Below, in pieces: positions 50,121 through 58,553 of a DNA stretch of 64,000 nucleotides (position 1 is its first letter; each line of letters starts with the position of its first letter). This DNA comes from Maribacter sp. Its GTDB lineage: Bacteria; Bacteroidota; Bacteroidia; Flavobacteriales; Flavobacteriaceae. The position numbers and the translations under genes are program-made. Under the pieces are notes generated by a model, which saw nothing but the letters and a program-made list of their open reading frames with translations, was not told the origin of the DNA and did no database searches. The stretch lies in the NCBI GenBank assembly GCA_020629285.1, contig JAHDDP010000007.1, forward strand, positions 184,304 to 248,303, given 5' to 3'.

Positions 50121-50771
50121 CTAAATCTTACCCATTTTCTCTAAAACCAACAGCAACAAAATAGGTAAAGCAAGTAAACCAACCATAAGGGTATCTGTTT
50201 GCAATAAACTAGGCATAAATAATAATGTAGTCAAATAACCTCCAATTGCACCACCAAAATGTGCAGTATGCCCAATATTACCCAATCTTTTTTTCATGCC
50301 ATAAATAGAATATAACAAATAGCCAATACCCACAACATAAGCCGGTACAGGAATTGGAATAAACATTATGCCCAAACGCATTTCTGGCTGAAGTAGAATG
50401 GCGGAATATAAAACACCGGTTACCGCACCACTCGCCCCCACAGCCGAATAATAAGGTTCGTCTTTATGAAAACTCAATGCTAGCAGACTACCGCCTAAAA
50501 GACTTACACCGTATATAATCAAAAACTTTGTAGTATTAAACCAATTGATAACAACACCTGCAAAGAAAAAAAGAGTCAACATATTAAAAAGCAAGTGAGA
50601 AACATCTACATGTAAAAAGCCCGAAGTTGCCATACGGTCTTTTTGCCCCGCCTTGATCGCTCCGATACTGAATTTATATCGCTCGAAAAAAGTGGTATCG
50701 TTGAAACCCTTTATCGACACTAATACATTTGCCGCTATTATCGCTATGGTCGCTATATCCATGTTGTACAT
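50121..50771 (-). CDS. Rhomboid-family intramembrane serine protease
   Basis: About 216 residues with six helices. The catalytic dyad is intact: Ser in VGASGAVTG (the GxSG motif) and His in GHTAHFGGAIGGY; the HLLFNMLT helix supplies the oxyanion-side His and Asn. It cleaves membrane-spanning segments; targets are unknown. Start taken at ATG 50771 (MYNMDIATI), because a -7 box (50793-50800 on this strand) covers the ATG at 50795; ATG 50762 is also possible. Divergent from the acyltransferase gene through one palindromic promoter. Confidence 0.92.
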   Translation of the reverse strand: MYNMDIATIAIIAANVLVSIKGFNDTTFFERYKFSIGAIKAGQKDRMATSGFLHVDVSHLLFNMLTLFFFAGVVINWFNTTKFLIIYGVSLLGGSLLALSFHKDEPYYSAVGASGAVTGVLYSAILLQPEMRLGIMFIPIPVPAYVVGIGYLLYSIYGMKKRLGNIGHTAHFGGAIGGYLTTLLFMPSLLQTDTLMVGLLALPILLLLVLEKMGKI

Positions 50772-50792
50772 TGTCCACCCTTTATTTGGCGT

Positions 50793-50810
50793 CAAATATA
50801 GTTATATTTG
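50793..50810. promoter_or_regulatory. Back-to-back -7 boxes forming a palindrome
   Basis: CAAATATAGTTATATTTG holds TATATTTG on both strands, two bases apart: one box for the rhomboid gene (minus) and one for the acyltransferase gene (plus). It sets both translation starts downstream of the longest frames. Confidence 0.65.
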
Positions 50811-50828
50811 CCCATAATTTTTTTGAGA

Positions 50829-51725
50829 ATGCAACTATTGGCCTTTGTTTTAATCTATCCGTTTTTATGGGTAGTTTCTATTTTGCCACATCGACTATTT
50901 TACGGGTTATCCGACATTGCCTGTTTCTTCATATACCGTGTATTTGGTTATAGAAGAAAAGTGGTTCAAGAAAACTTAAACTTGGTATTCCCCGACAAGT
51001 CTAATGAAGAACGGCATCGTATTGAAAAAGAATTCTATAAACACCTTTGTGATATGTTTTTAGAAATGGTAAAAACAATGAATTTAAGCAAAGAGGCCGT
51101 TGCCAAAAAATACCACCTTGTTAATCCAGAAGTTTTACTGGAGATAGAAAAGGAACGAAGCATTATTATTTTATGTGCACATTATGCCAATTGGGAATGG
51201 AATGTTAGCATCAACAATTATGTTAACTCTAAAGGATATGCGGTTTACCAAAAAATCAACAACTCTTATTTTGATAAATTTATCAGAAAAGTAAGAGCAC
51301 GCTGGAATACCACTTTAATAACCCAAGCACAAACTGCAAAAACGGTTATTCAGAATTATAGAAATAATATTAGAGCGACTTACGGTATGGTCAGCGACCA
51401 ATCTCCACAAGCGCACAAAGCTCATTATTGGACAGATTTCATGGGTATCACCGTACCAATTTTTAACGGCGGAGAAGCTTTGGCTCGCAAAACCGGATTG
51501 GCTACCGTTTTCCTGAAAGTAAGTAAGGTAAAGCGCGGGTACTACAAGGCTGAGTTCACCCCTATTTCAATAAATAGCAAAGAAACCAAAGAACATGAAA
51601 TTACGAACAAATTTTTAAGACTTACCGAAGAGCAAATAAGAGAACAACCAGAATATTACCTATGGACCCACAAACGATGGAAACATAGGGATAAACAGCC
51701 AGCAGCATTTGCCGATGTTCTTTAA
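50829..51725 (+). CDS. Lipid A biosynthesis acyltransferase (LpxL/HtrB-like)
   Basis: About 298 residues: an N-terminal membrane helix (LLAFVLIYPFLWVVSILP), then YRRKVVQENLNLVFPDKS and the catalytic H-x4-E in LCAHYANWEWN, with later QKINNSYFDK, GMVSDQSPQ and the closing YLWTHKRWKHR, all typical of late lipid A acyltransferases. It transfers an acyl chain to lipid A precursors at the inner membrane. Start at ATG 50829, because TTG 50808 lies inside the -7 box. Followed by a strong bidirectional terminator. Confidence 0.93.
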   Translation: MQLLAFVLIYPFLWVVSILPHRLFYGLSDIACFFIYRVFGYRRKVVQENLNLVFPDKSNEERHRIEKEFYKHLCDMFLEMVKTMNLSKEAVAKKYHLVNPEVLLEIEKERSIIILCAHYANWEWNVSINNYVNSKGYAVYQKINNSYFDKFIRKVRARWNTTLITQAQTAKTVIQNYRNNIRATYGMVSDQSPQAHKAHYWTDFMGITVPIFNGGEALARKTGLATVFLKVSKVKRGYYKAEFTPISINSKETKEHEITNKFLRLTEEQIREQPEYYLWTHKRWKHRDKQPAAFADVL

Positions 51726-51733
51726 AATGAATA

Positions 51734-51770
51734 AAAAAACCGGAAGTAGTTGAACTGCTTCCGGTTTTTT
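51734..51770. terminator. Bidirectional rho-independent terminator
   Basis: AAAAAACCGGAAG / CTTCCGGTTTTTT with an internal loop. It lies between the convergent acyltransferase and glmM genes and has T-runs on both strands. Confidence 0.92.
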
Positions 51771-51789
51771 ATATCAACTGGTTTTAAAA

Positions 51790-53178
51790 CTATAAACCTG
51801 CTATAGCCTTTATTTCACCAATTATTCGATCTGCAAGACCATCTGCTTCGGTCTGACTTTTAGCTTCCGTATAAATTCTAATAATAGGCTCTGTGTTAGA
51901 TTTTCTAAGATGCACCCAGTTTTCAGCAAAGTCAACCTTTACACCATCAATCGTAGAAATTTCTTCAGCAGCATACTTCTCTGCCATAGACTTCAAAATG
52001 CCATCCACATCCAAACCAGGTGTTAACTGAATTTTCTTTTTACTCATAAAGTAGCTTGGGTAGCTTGCTCTAAGCTCTGCCACTGTACCACCTTTTTCAG
52101 CCATCAACATTAAAAATAACGCTGTACCTACCAAAGAATCTCTACCGTAGTGACTTTCTGGGTAAATGATACCTCCATTACCTTCACCACCAATAACGGC
52201 ATTATTCGCTTTCATTTTAGTAACTACATTTACTTCACCTACTGCCGCAGCTTCATAGGTGCCACCGTGTTTTTGCGTAATATCTCGTAAGGCACGAGAA
52301 GATGAAAGGTTAGAAACCGTATTACCTTTGGTTTTGCCCAGTACATAATCTGCACAAGCAACCAATGTATATTCTTCTCCAAACATTTCACCATCGTTAC
52401 TTATAAATGCCAAACGGTCAACGTCTGGATCTACAACGATACCGAAATCAGCTTTTTCTTTAACTACTAAATCGCAAATATCTTTTAAGTGTTCTTTTAA
52501 TGGCTCTGGATTATGTGGAAAATGACCGGTAGGCTCACAATACAACTCAACCACTTCCACTCCAAATTCCTTTAAAAGTTTTGGTATTGCAATTCCTCCT
52601 GTAGAATTCACTCCATCAACCACAACTTTAAATTTCGCTTTTTTCACAACTTCGGCATCTACCAAAGAAAGGTTTAAGACTTCATCTATATGTATATCTA
52701 TATAACTGTCATTTTTGTTTATAACCCCTAAGTCATCTACATCTGAAAAATCAAAATCTTCTTTTTCTGCTATTGCCAAAATTTTAGCACCTTGGGCAGC
52801 ATCTAAAAATTCTCCTTTTTCATTCAATAGTTTAAGTGCATTCCATTGCTTCGGGTTATGACTTGCGGTTAAGATGATACCACCATCCGCATTCTCCATG
52901 GGCACCGCTATTTCAACGGTTGGAGTTGTAGATAAATCTAAATCTACCACATCTATACCTAAACCTACCAAAGTAGAAACTACAAGGTTTTGAATCATTT
53001 CGCCAGACAAACGTGCATCACGACCAATAACGACTTTCAACTTATCCTTTTTAGAATAGTCTTTCAACCAAATTCCGTAAGAAGCCGCAAACTTTACTGC
53101 ATCAATAGGTGTAAGATTGTCTCCTGGCTTTCCTCCTATGGTTCCTCGTATTCCTGAAATAGATTTTATTAGTGTCAT
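51790..53178 (-). CDS. glmM: Phosphoglucosamine mutase
   Basis: 462 residues of the alpha-phosphohexomutase family: phosphoserine loop TASHNPKQWNALK (Ser106), metal site VDPDVDRLAFI, sugar loop GGEGNGGIIYPESHYGRD and phosphate loop RKSNTEPIIRIYTEA. N-terminus SISGIRGTIGGKPGDNLTP. It interconverts glucosamine-6-P and -1-P for UDP-GlcNAc synthesis; some relatives also act on glucose or mannose phosphates. Complete and monocistronic. Confidence 0.93.
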   Translation of the reverse strand: MTLIKSISGIRGTIGGKPGDNLTPIDAVKFAASYGIWLKDYSKKDKLKVVIGRDARLSGEMIQNLVVSTLVGLGIDVVDLDLSTTPTVEIAVPMENADGGIILTASHNPKQWNALKLLNEKGEFLDAAQGAKILAIAEKEDFDFSDVDDLGVINKNDSYIDIHIDEVLNLSLVDAEVVKKAKFKVVVDGVNSTGGIAIPKLLKEFGVEVVELYCEPTGHFPHNPEPLKEHLKDICDLVVKEKADFGIVVDPDVDRLAFISNDGEMFGEEYTLVACADYVLGKTKGNTVSNLSSSRALRDITQKHGGTYEAAAVGEVNVVTKMKANNAVIGGEGNGGIIYPESHYGRDSLVGTALFLMLMAEKGGTVAELRASYPSYFMSKKKIQLTPGLDVDGILKSMAEKYAAEEISTIDGVKVDFAENWVHLRKSNTEPIIRIYTEAKSQTEADGLADRIIGEIKAIAGL

Positions 53179-53273
53179 ATAATCTTAATAAGTTTTTTGC
53201 AAATATAAACGTATCATACTAATCACTATTGCCCTTCTTTGTAAATTCGACACTACAAGCATAATTTGATCCA

Positions 53274-53870
53274 ATGAATTTCTTAGCACATATTTATCTC
53301 TCTTTTAATGATAAAGAAATAACCATAGGTAATTTTATAGCTGATAGTATTCGTGCCAATAAATTCGAGCACTTACCTACTAGAGTTCAAAACGGTATAA
53401 AATTACATCGACATATAGACACATATACCGATTCTCACCCAATACCTAAAATAAGCAGCAAACGCCTTCATGCAAATTATAGCCATTACAGTAGGGTTAT
53501 CGTTGACATTTATTACGATCATTTTTTAGCCAAAAATTGGTCTACATATTCAGATGTTCCATTAGATATTTTTGTAAATGATTTTTATGACCTTTTAGAA
53601 GACAATTACGAGATATTACCTATTGGTGTCAAAAAGATGATGCCTTATATGATTACCGACAATTGGATTTTCAATTATTCTAAAATGGACGGAATTGCTC
53701 GTGTACTGAACGGTATGAACCGTAGAACGAATAATAAATCTAAAATGAATTTTGCCATCATTGACCTTGAAGAGCATTACGATGCTTTTGAAGCAGAGTT
53801 TACCGAATTCTTTGAAGAGCTAATTACTTTTTCAAAACAAAAATTCAATTCATTTACAAATAAAAAATAA
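53274..53870 (+). CDS. Acyl carrier protein phosphodiesterase (AcpH-like)
   Basis: 198 residues, starting MNFLAHIYLSFNDKEITIGNFIADSI, the AcpH/DUF479 signature, with the HD-like metal residues in GIKLHRHIDTYTDSHP and HYSRVIVDIYYDHFLAKNW. The family removes 4'-phosphopantetheine from holo-ACP. It is probably the housekeeping enzyme. The window also encodes an ACP at 18523, but the two genes are far apart. Monocistronic. Confidence 0.92.
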   Translation: MNFLAHIYLSFNDKEITIGNFIADSIRANKFEHLPTRVQNGIKLHRHIDTYTDSHPIPKISSKRLHANYSHYSRVIVDIYYDHFLAKNWSTYSDVPLDIFVNDFYDLLEDNYEILPIGVKKMMPYMITDNWIFNYSKMDGIARVLNGMNRRTNNKSKMNFAIIDLEEHYDAFEAEFTEFFEELITFSKQKFNSFTNKK

Positions 53871-53932
53871 TTATTAAAATATATGAACCAATATTTTAAA
53901 CTCAATTATTTAAACTATAAATTTAACTAACT

Positions 53933-55624
53933 ATGAACCAACTAAAATTAGTATTAATGCTTACCGCATTCGTAATTTTTAGCAGTTGCAAAGAGAATCT
54001 TGCAACACCAACAGGCACAGTTACCGAAAAAGCAATGGTAGTATCTGCTCGCGAAGAAGCCTCTAAAATAGGTAGTGATATTATGGAAAAAGGCGGTAAT
54101 GCTTTTGATGCCATGGTAGCCACAGAAATGGCTTTGGTAGTCGCATATCCTTTTGCAGGAAACCTTGGCGGCGGAGGATTCATGGTATATAGAAAAGCAG
54201 ATGGTGAAGTCGGTGCCTTAGACTATAGGGAAAAAGCTCCTTTATCTGCACACAGAGACATGTATTTAGATTCATTGGGTAACGTAATTCCCGGTAAAAG
54301 TACTTTAGGCGCCACTGCCGTTGGTGTACCCGGTACAGTTGCAGGTATTATTGAAGTGCATAAAAAGTTTGGTTCACTTCCTTTAGAGGAAATCATGGCT
54401 CCGGTGATTGCTCTAGCTGAACGTGGTGTAGTAGTTACCGCTAATCAAGAAAAACGCTTGGCTAGTCAACGAGATAAATTTATAGAAGTTAATAGTGACA
54501 GTACTAAGTTTGCTACTGAATTCAAAACAAATGACACTATTAAATATCCTGCATTGGCAAATACATTTAAAAGCATTGCAAAGTATGGTAGAGACGGATT
54601 CTATAAAGGTGAAGTAGCTCAAAAACTTGCCGCTTTCATTCAAGAAAAAGGGGGGTATATTACTGAAGAGGATTTAGAAAAATACCAGGCGGTATGGAGA
54701 GACCCAATTACATTCAATTATAAAGACCTGCATATCATTTCTATGAGCCCGCCCAGTAGCGGTGGTGTAACCATCAACCAAATATTCAAAATGATGGAAA
54801 AATATGACGTTGCTAAATTTGGTCATAATTCTCCAAAAATGATTCAATTATTTACAGAAGCTTCTAGAAGAGCTTATGCTGACAGAAATTACTTTTTAGG
54901 TGATCCTGACTTTGTTGAAATTCCGTATGATAAATTATTGAGTGACGATTACCTAGCCGAAAGAATGGCTGATTTTTCTTTTGAAAGGGCTACTAAATCT
55001 TCTGAAGTTGAACATGGTAATATAGAGATCGTTGAGAGCATGGAAACCACCCACTACTCTATTGTAGATCAAGAAGGTAATGCCATATCGGTCACCACGA
55101 CACTTAACGGCGCTTACGGCTCTAAGTTGTATTCAGATGAGCTTGGTTTCTTTTTAAACAATGAAATGGACGATTTCAGCTCTAAGGCAGGTGTACCTAA
55201 CATGTTTGGTCTTGTAGGTGCCGAGGCAAATAGTATTGCTGCAGAAAAAAGAATGTTGAGCAGTATGACGCCAACTATTGTTGAACGTAATGGTAAATTA
55301 TGGATGGTTGTCGGAACTCCAGGAGGATCCACAATAATTACCGCTGTGGCACAAACTATTTTAAATGGATATGAATTTAATATGAGTATGCAAGATGCCG
55401 TCAACGCTCCTCGTTTTCATCATCAATGGTTACCGGATATGGTCATTTTTGAACCGGACGGATTTTCTTCTGAATTAAAAGAAGAAATGAAATCTAAAGG
55501 ATATATCATTAACGAAGAAAGAACACCTATTATAGGTAAAGTCGATGCTATTCGAGTTTTAGCAAATGGCAAACTTGAAGGTGGCGCAGATAAACGTGGA
55601 GATGATGCCGCTGTTGGTTTTTAA
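53933..55624 (+). CDS. ggt: Gamma-glutamyltransferase lipoprotein
   Basis: 563 residues with lipobox FSSC (Cys19), then the large-subunit pattern (GGNAFDAMVATEMALVV, GNLGGGGFMVYR, LDYREKAP). The autoprocessing/catalytic threonine is Thr372 in METTHYSIVDQEGNAIS, which starts the small subunit, and SSMTPTIV and GTPGGSTIITAV follow. The precursor cleaves itself there. It hydrolyses or transfers the gamma-glutamyl group of glutathione in the periplasm. Lipid anchoring is a small deviation from the soluble E. coli enzyme but common in Bacteroidota. Confidence 0.95.
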   Translation: MNQLKLVLMLTAFVIFSSCKENLATPTGTVTEKAMVVSAREEASKIGSDIMEKGGNAFDAMVATEMALVVAYPFAGNLGGGGFMVYRKADGEVGALDYREKAPLSAHRDMYLDSLGNVIPGKSTLGATAVGVPGTVAGIIEVHKKFGSLPLEEIMAPVIALAERGVVVTANQEKRLASQRDKFIEVNSDSTKFATEFKTNDTIKYPALANTFKSIAKYGRDGFYKGEVAQKLAAFIQEKGGYITEEDLEKYQAVWRDPITFNYKDLHIISMSPPSSGGVTINQIFKMMEKYDVAKFGHNSPKMIQLFTEASRRAYADRNYFLGDPDFVEIPYDKLLSDDYLAERMADFSFERATKSSEVEHGNIEIVESMETTHYSIVDQEGNAISVTTTLNGAYGSKLYSDELGFFLNNEMDDFSSKAGVPNMFGLVGAEANSIAAEKRMLSSMTPTIVERNGKLWMVVGTPGGSTIITAVAQTILNGYEFNMSMQDAVNAPRFHHQWLPDMVIFEPDGFSSELKEEMKSKGYIINEERTPIIGKVDAIRVLANGKLEGGADKRGDDAAVGF

Positions 55625-55698
55625 TCAACTCTTAATTTGATTTTATTCAGGTTTTAAATTTTATACAACAATTTATTATTGATATATTTAAATACATT

Positions 55699-56397
55699 AT
55701 GCTAAAGAAATTATTTAAGTTATTAGGCATCCTTTTTTTACTAGCTGCAATTGGCTATGGAATATTATATTACCTCTATAACGAACCTTTACCCACCGGA
55801 GCATCTGGACCAGAAGCTGATGCTTTGGCATACAGAATGTTCGATGCACTTAATTATAAAAATTATAACAACACAAAGGTATTGGAATGGTCTTTTAGAG
55901 GCGATCACCATTACATCTGGAATAAAGAGAAAGAGATTGTTACCGTTTCTTGGGACGATATTGTAGTTCAATTAGATCTTATAACCCCTTCGTCCAGCAC
56001 AGCAGCTATTAATAATGTACCCGTTGCTTATGAAAAAACACAAGATTTAATTGAAAAAGCACAAAGCTATTTTAATAATGATTCTTTCTGGCTTGTGGCT
56101 CCATTTAAAGCTTTTGACCGAGGTACCGAACGGTATTTAGTGGATATGGAAGATGGCTCAGAAGCATTATTAGTAACATATACCCAAGGCGGTGATACGC
56201 CAGGAGATTCTTATATGTGGATTATTGAGCCTAGCGGAAGACCTAAGAGCTTTAAACTATGGACAAAAATTATACCTATTGGCGGTGTAGAAGCTTCATG
56301 GGAAGAATGGGTAAAAACAGAAAGCGGCGTCTTTTTACCTACACAACACAAACTTGGTCCACTCTCTATTTCTATGGGCGAAGTTAGTGGGCGATAA
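55699..56397 (+). CDS. Membrane-anchored protein of unknown function
   Basis: 232 residues: one N-terminal transmembrane or signal-anchor helix (LFKLLGILFLLAAIGYGILYYLY), then a periplasmic domain of beta-strands with many Trp/Tyr (TKVLEWSFRGDHHYIWN, VTVSWDDIVVQLDL, DSFWLVAPFKAFDRGTERYLV, SYMWIIEPSGRPKSFKLW). The strand pattern recalls LolA/LppX-like half-barrels, but I cannot assign it. Follows ggt by 74 bases with the same orientation; no firm operon. Confidence 0.65.
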   Translation: MLKKLFKLLGILFLLAAIGYGILYYLYNEPLPTGASGPEADALAYRMFDALNYKNYNNTKVLEWSFRGDHHYIWNKEKEIVTVSWDDIVVQLDLITPSSSTAAINNVPVAYEKTQDLIEKAQSYFNNDSFWLVAPFKAFDRGTERYLVDMEDGSEALLVTYTQGGDTPGDSYMWIIEPSGRPKSFKLWTKIIPIGGVEASWEEWVKTESGVFLPTQHKLGPLSISMGEVSGR

Positions 56398-56474
56398 CCA
56401 CTATAGAATTGTTTAAAACAAAAATTAATAGGGCTTACTGAGTTAGCTTAAGACACCAACATAAAATCATTTTC

Positions 56475-57071
56475 ATGCAAGATTATAAATTTCCTTTAGA
56501 TTTTACTTTCCATATTGGCACTTTATCAAATGATTTTTCGGCCGTAGACGCCAATGGAAAAATGGTTGCTTATGTAAAGCAAAAGCTTTTTAAATTCAAG
56601 GAGAATGTTGGTGTTTATAAAAATGACAGTAAAACTAATTTACTATACAATATTAAAGCTGATAGGTGGATTGACTTCTCTGCATGCTATTCCTTTTCTG
56701 ACCCTACTGGTAAAGAATTTGGAAAAATAGGTCGTAAAGGATGGGCTTCTTTATGGAAAGCGCATTATGAGGTGTTTGATCAAAATAAACAATTAAAATT
56801 CACCATTAGGGAAGAGAACGCCTGGGTAAAAGTAATGGATGGTTTGGTTGGTCAAATTCCTATTATCAACCTATTTACAGGTTTATTTCTTAATCCCGCT
56901 TACTTAGTCATCAATGGTAATAATGAGACAGTGGTGCGCTTATCTAAAGAAAAATCATTGGTTGGTCGCCGTTTTAAGGTTAGTGAAGTAAAAAAACTGA
57001 ACGGTAATGATGATGATATTATCATATTGAGCTTAATGATGATGGTATTGCTAGAACGTCGTAAAGGCTAA
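56475..57071 (+). CDS. LURP-one-related / tubby-like fold protein
   Basis: 198 residues without signal peptide. The sequence of paired strands (YKFPLDFTFHIGTLSNDFSAVDANGKMVAYVKQKLFKFKE, VYKNDSKTNLLYNIKADRW, SFSDPTGKEFGKIGRKGW, HYEVFDQNKQLKFTI) around a central hydrophobic helix (LFTGLFLNPAYLVING) is that of the LURP-one/tubby C-terminal barrel. Bacterial members are uncharacterised; tubby-like folds can bind phospholipids and scramblase relatives sit at membranes. Isolated gene. Confidence 0.65.
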   Translation: MQDYKFPLDFTFHIGTLSNDFSAVDANGKMVAYVKQKLFKFKENVGVYKNDSKTNLLYNIKADRWIDFSACYSFSDPTGKEFGKIGRKGWASLWKAHYEVFDQNKQLKFTIREENAWVKVMDGLVGQIPIINLFTGLFLNPAYLVINGNNETVVRLSKEKSLVGRRFKVSEVKKLNGNDDDIIILSLMMMVLLERRKG

Positions 57072-57211
57072 ACCCCTGTAAGTTATTAACATATACCCCC
57101 TTTGACTTTAAAAGTATACGAAGCTTGAGAAATCATTTTAGAATTTTTTAGAAGACTACCTAAATGATGAAAAATGAAGTAATTTTAAGTTCTTAAAGAA
57201 AATTTTAGGTT

Positions 57212-57637
57212 ATGGAAATTAAATTAATCACACTCAATGAAGTCACATCAGACCTTCAATCTCAACTTACGGAACTATATAAGCAATTAAATGCAGATCT
57301 GACGCAATTGGATATTGCGAGTGCATTATCTGATTACAACACCACTGAGGCCGTAATCTGTATGGATGAAGGTAAATTAGTCGGTATTGCTATGATGGCA
57401 AAATACAAGGTAGTATCCGGTCATAAAGGTATGATAGAAGACGTAGTTGTTTCCTCTGACTATAGAGGTCAAGGCATTGGAAGAAAGCTAATGGAAAAAC
57501 TACTAGAACAAGCAGAATCATCAAAACTAGATGATGTATTATTATTTAGCGGTCACCACAGAACCGCTGCAATTTCCCTATATAAAAGTTTAGGATTTAA
57601 GCTGAAAGAAAGTGGAATGTATATTAAAAAATATTAA
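57212..57637 (+). CDS. GNAT-family N-acetyltransferase
   Basis: 141 residues with the GNAT fold: the acetyl-CoA pyrophosphate loop VVSSDYRGQGIGRKLMEKL (Q/RxxGxG/A motif), a preceding beta-bulge strand HKGMIEDVVV and the C-terminal AISLYKSLGFKLKESGMYIKK. Acetyl acceptor unknown. Convergent with the S24 regulator, only 9 bases apart. Confidence 0.9.
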   Translation: MEIKLITLNEVTSDLQSQLTELYKQLNADLTQLDIASALSDYNTTEAVICMDEGKLVGIAMMAKYKVVSGHKGMIEDVVVSSDYRGQGIGRKLMEKLLEQAESSKLDDVLLFSGHHRTAAISLYKSLGFKLKESGMYIKKY

Positions 57638-57646
57638 AGCTATAGT

Positions 57647-58414
57647 TTAATTAACCTTCTTAACATGTTGTAATTGATCTTTTAACTCTTTCATAGACTC
57701 TTGCAATTGTCGTAGCAGTCCGCTATCGGTAGTAGCATCTACATTAAACGTTATTTTACTACTTACTTCCCAAATTTCTTGAATTTGAAAAGGCTTGATA
57801 TCATAAGGTGGATATGTTTCGTTCAAAGAAATTAATGTTACATTATTTGAATTTGGTCGCTTCTCAACCTTTTTAACCATTATAGAATCTTGTAAAACTA
57901 CCACATACATTTTATTCGCGCTTACATAGTCTATATGTTCAATAGCCCTAGCTAAAACCCACTCACCCGGATGTAAATTCGGCAACATACTATCACCCTC
58001 TACCTGAAACCCGCGATAAGTTGCATTTCTAAATTCTGGAATAGGTAAATCAAAAGCCGGTAATTGTTGATACCAACTGGTATCGGAAATATTTTGTGGA
58101 TATCCTGCCGCTGCTTTCGCATTTACCAAAACCATGTTATCCCTATTCGCCGAATCTACCGTTACCACCTTAGGTATTACGCTTGTCTTAGACGTCTCTA
58201 AATATTGTTCTTCACTCTCGCCAAATAACCACAACGGGTTGATCTTGAACTGTTTTAATAATTCTGAAACCACCTTACCGGAAAGTTTAGTTCTACCTCG
58301 TTCTATATCTGCAGTTGTACTAGAGACCCCGATCAACGTAGCAAAATCTGCCTGTGTATAACCCAGTTCCCGTCGTAAATCCGTAAATCGTTTTAATGTC
58401 AATTCGTTTTCCAT
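57647..58414 (-). CDS. XRE-HTH + S24 peptidase regulator (LexA/CI-like)
   Basis: About 255 residues. Residues 10-60 form an XRE helix-turn-helix (RRELGYTQADFATLIGVSSTTADIERGRTKLS). The C-terminal S24/LexA domain has the cleavage site AAAGYP (Ala-Gly bond), catalytic Ser148 of the longest frame in VEGDSMLPNLHPGEWVLA and the Lys in QDSIMVKKVEK, so RecA-stimulated self-cleavage is possible. A coiled tail (LLRQLQESMKELKDQLQ) is extra. Start ATG 58414 (MENELTLKR). It is divergent from the radical SAM repair gene, and the intergenic region has a promoter with TGGATTAnnTCCA operators, so it likely represses both itself and the repair genes. No phage genes are nearby, which argues against a prophage repressor. 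Confidence 0.9.
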   Translation of the reverse strand: MENELTLKRFTDLRRELGYTQADFATLIGVSSTTADIERGRTKLSGKVVSELLKQFKINPLWLFGESEEQYLETSKTSVIPKVVTVDSANRDNMVLVNAKAAAGYPQNISDTSWYQQLPAFDLPIPEFRNATYRGFQVEGDSMLPNLHPGEWVLARAIEHIDYVSANKMYVVVLQDSIMVKKVEKRPNSNNVTLISLNETYPPYDIKPFQIQEIWEVSSKITFNVDATTDSGLLRQLQESMKELKDQLQHVKKVN

Positions 58415-58458
58415 AATATAGCTTGGTATCAATCAAGTATTTACCATCCTTGATACTT

Positions 58459-58488
58459 CAAATATAGTGATTATGGATTATATCCAAA
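58459..58488 (-). promoter_or_regulatory. Promoter of the S24 regulator
   Basis: On the minus strand, TTTG (58485-58488), an 18-base spacer and TATATTTG (58459-58466): a good Bacteroidota -33/-7 match. The operator at 58474-58486 sits in its spacer and touches the -33 box, which fits autorepression. Confidence 0.7.
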
Positions 58489-58540
58489 ATATTATTTGGA
58501 TTATTTCCATAATTAGGTATTATTCCATAATTTTGGATTA
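58470..58540. promoter_or_regulatory. Operator array, probable binding sites of the S24 regulator
   Basis: TGGATTATATCCA (58474-58486) and TGGATTATTTCCA (58497-58509) begin 23 bases apart and together form a longer imperfect palindrome (58470-58513, ATTATGG...CCATAAT). A third half site TGGATTA (58534-58540) overlaps the plus-strand -7 box TAATTTTG (58528-58535) of the radical SAM gene. Both divergent promoters are covered. Confidence 0.72.
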
Positions 58541-58553
58541 ATTACAAATCGCT

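Noticed and set aside
57647-58432. S24 regulator as sign of a prophage
   Set aside because: No integrase, phage structural or lysis genes lie in the window; the divergent partner is a DNA repair gene.
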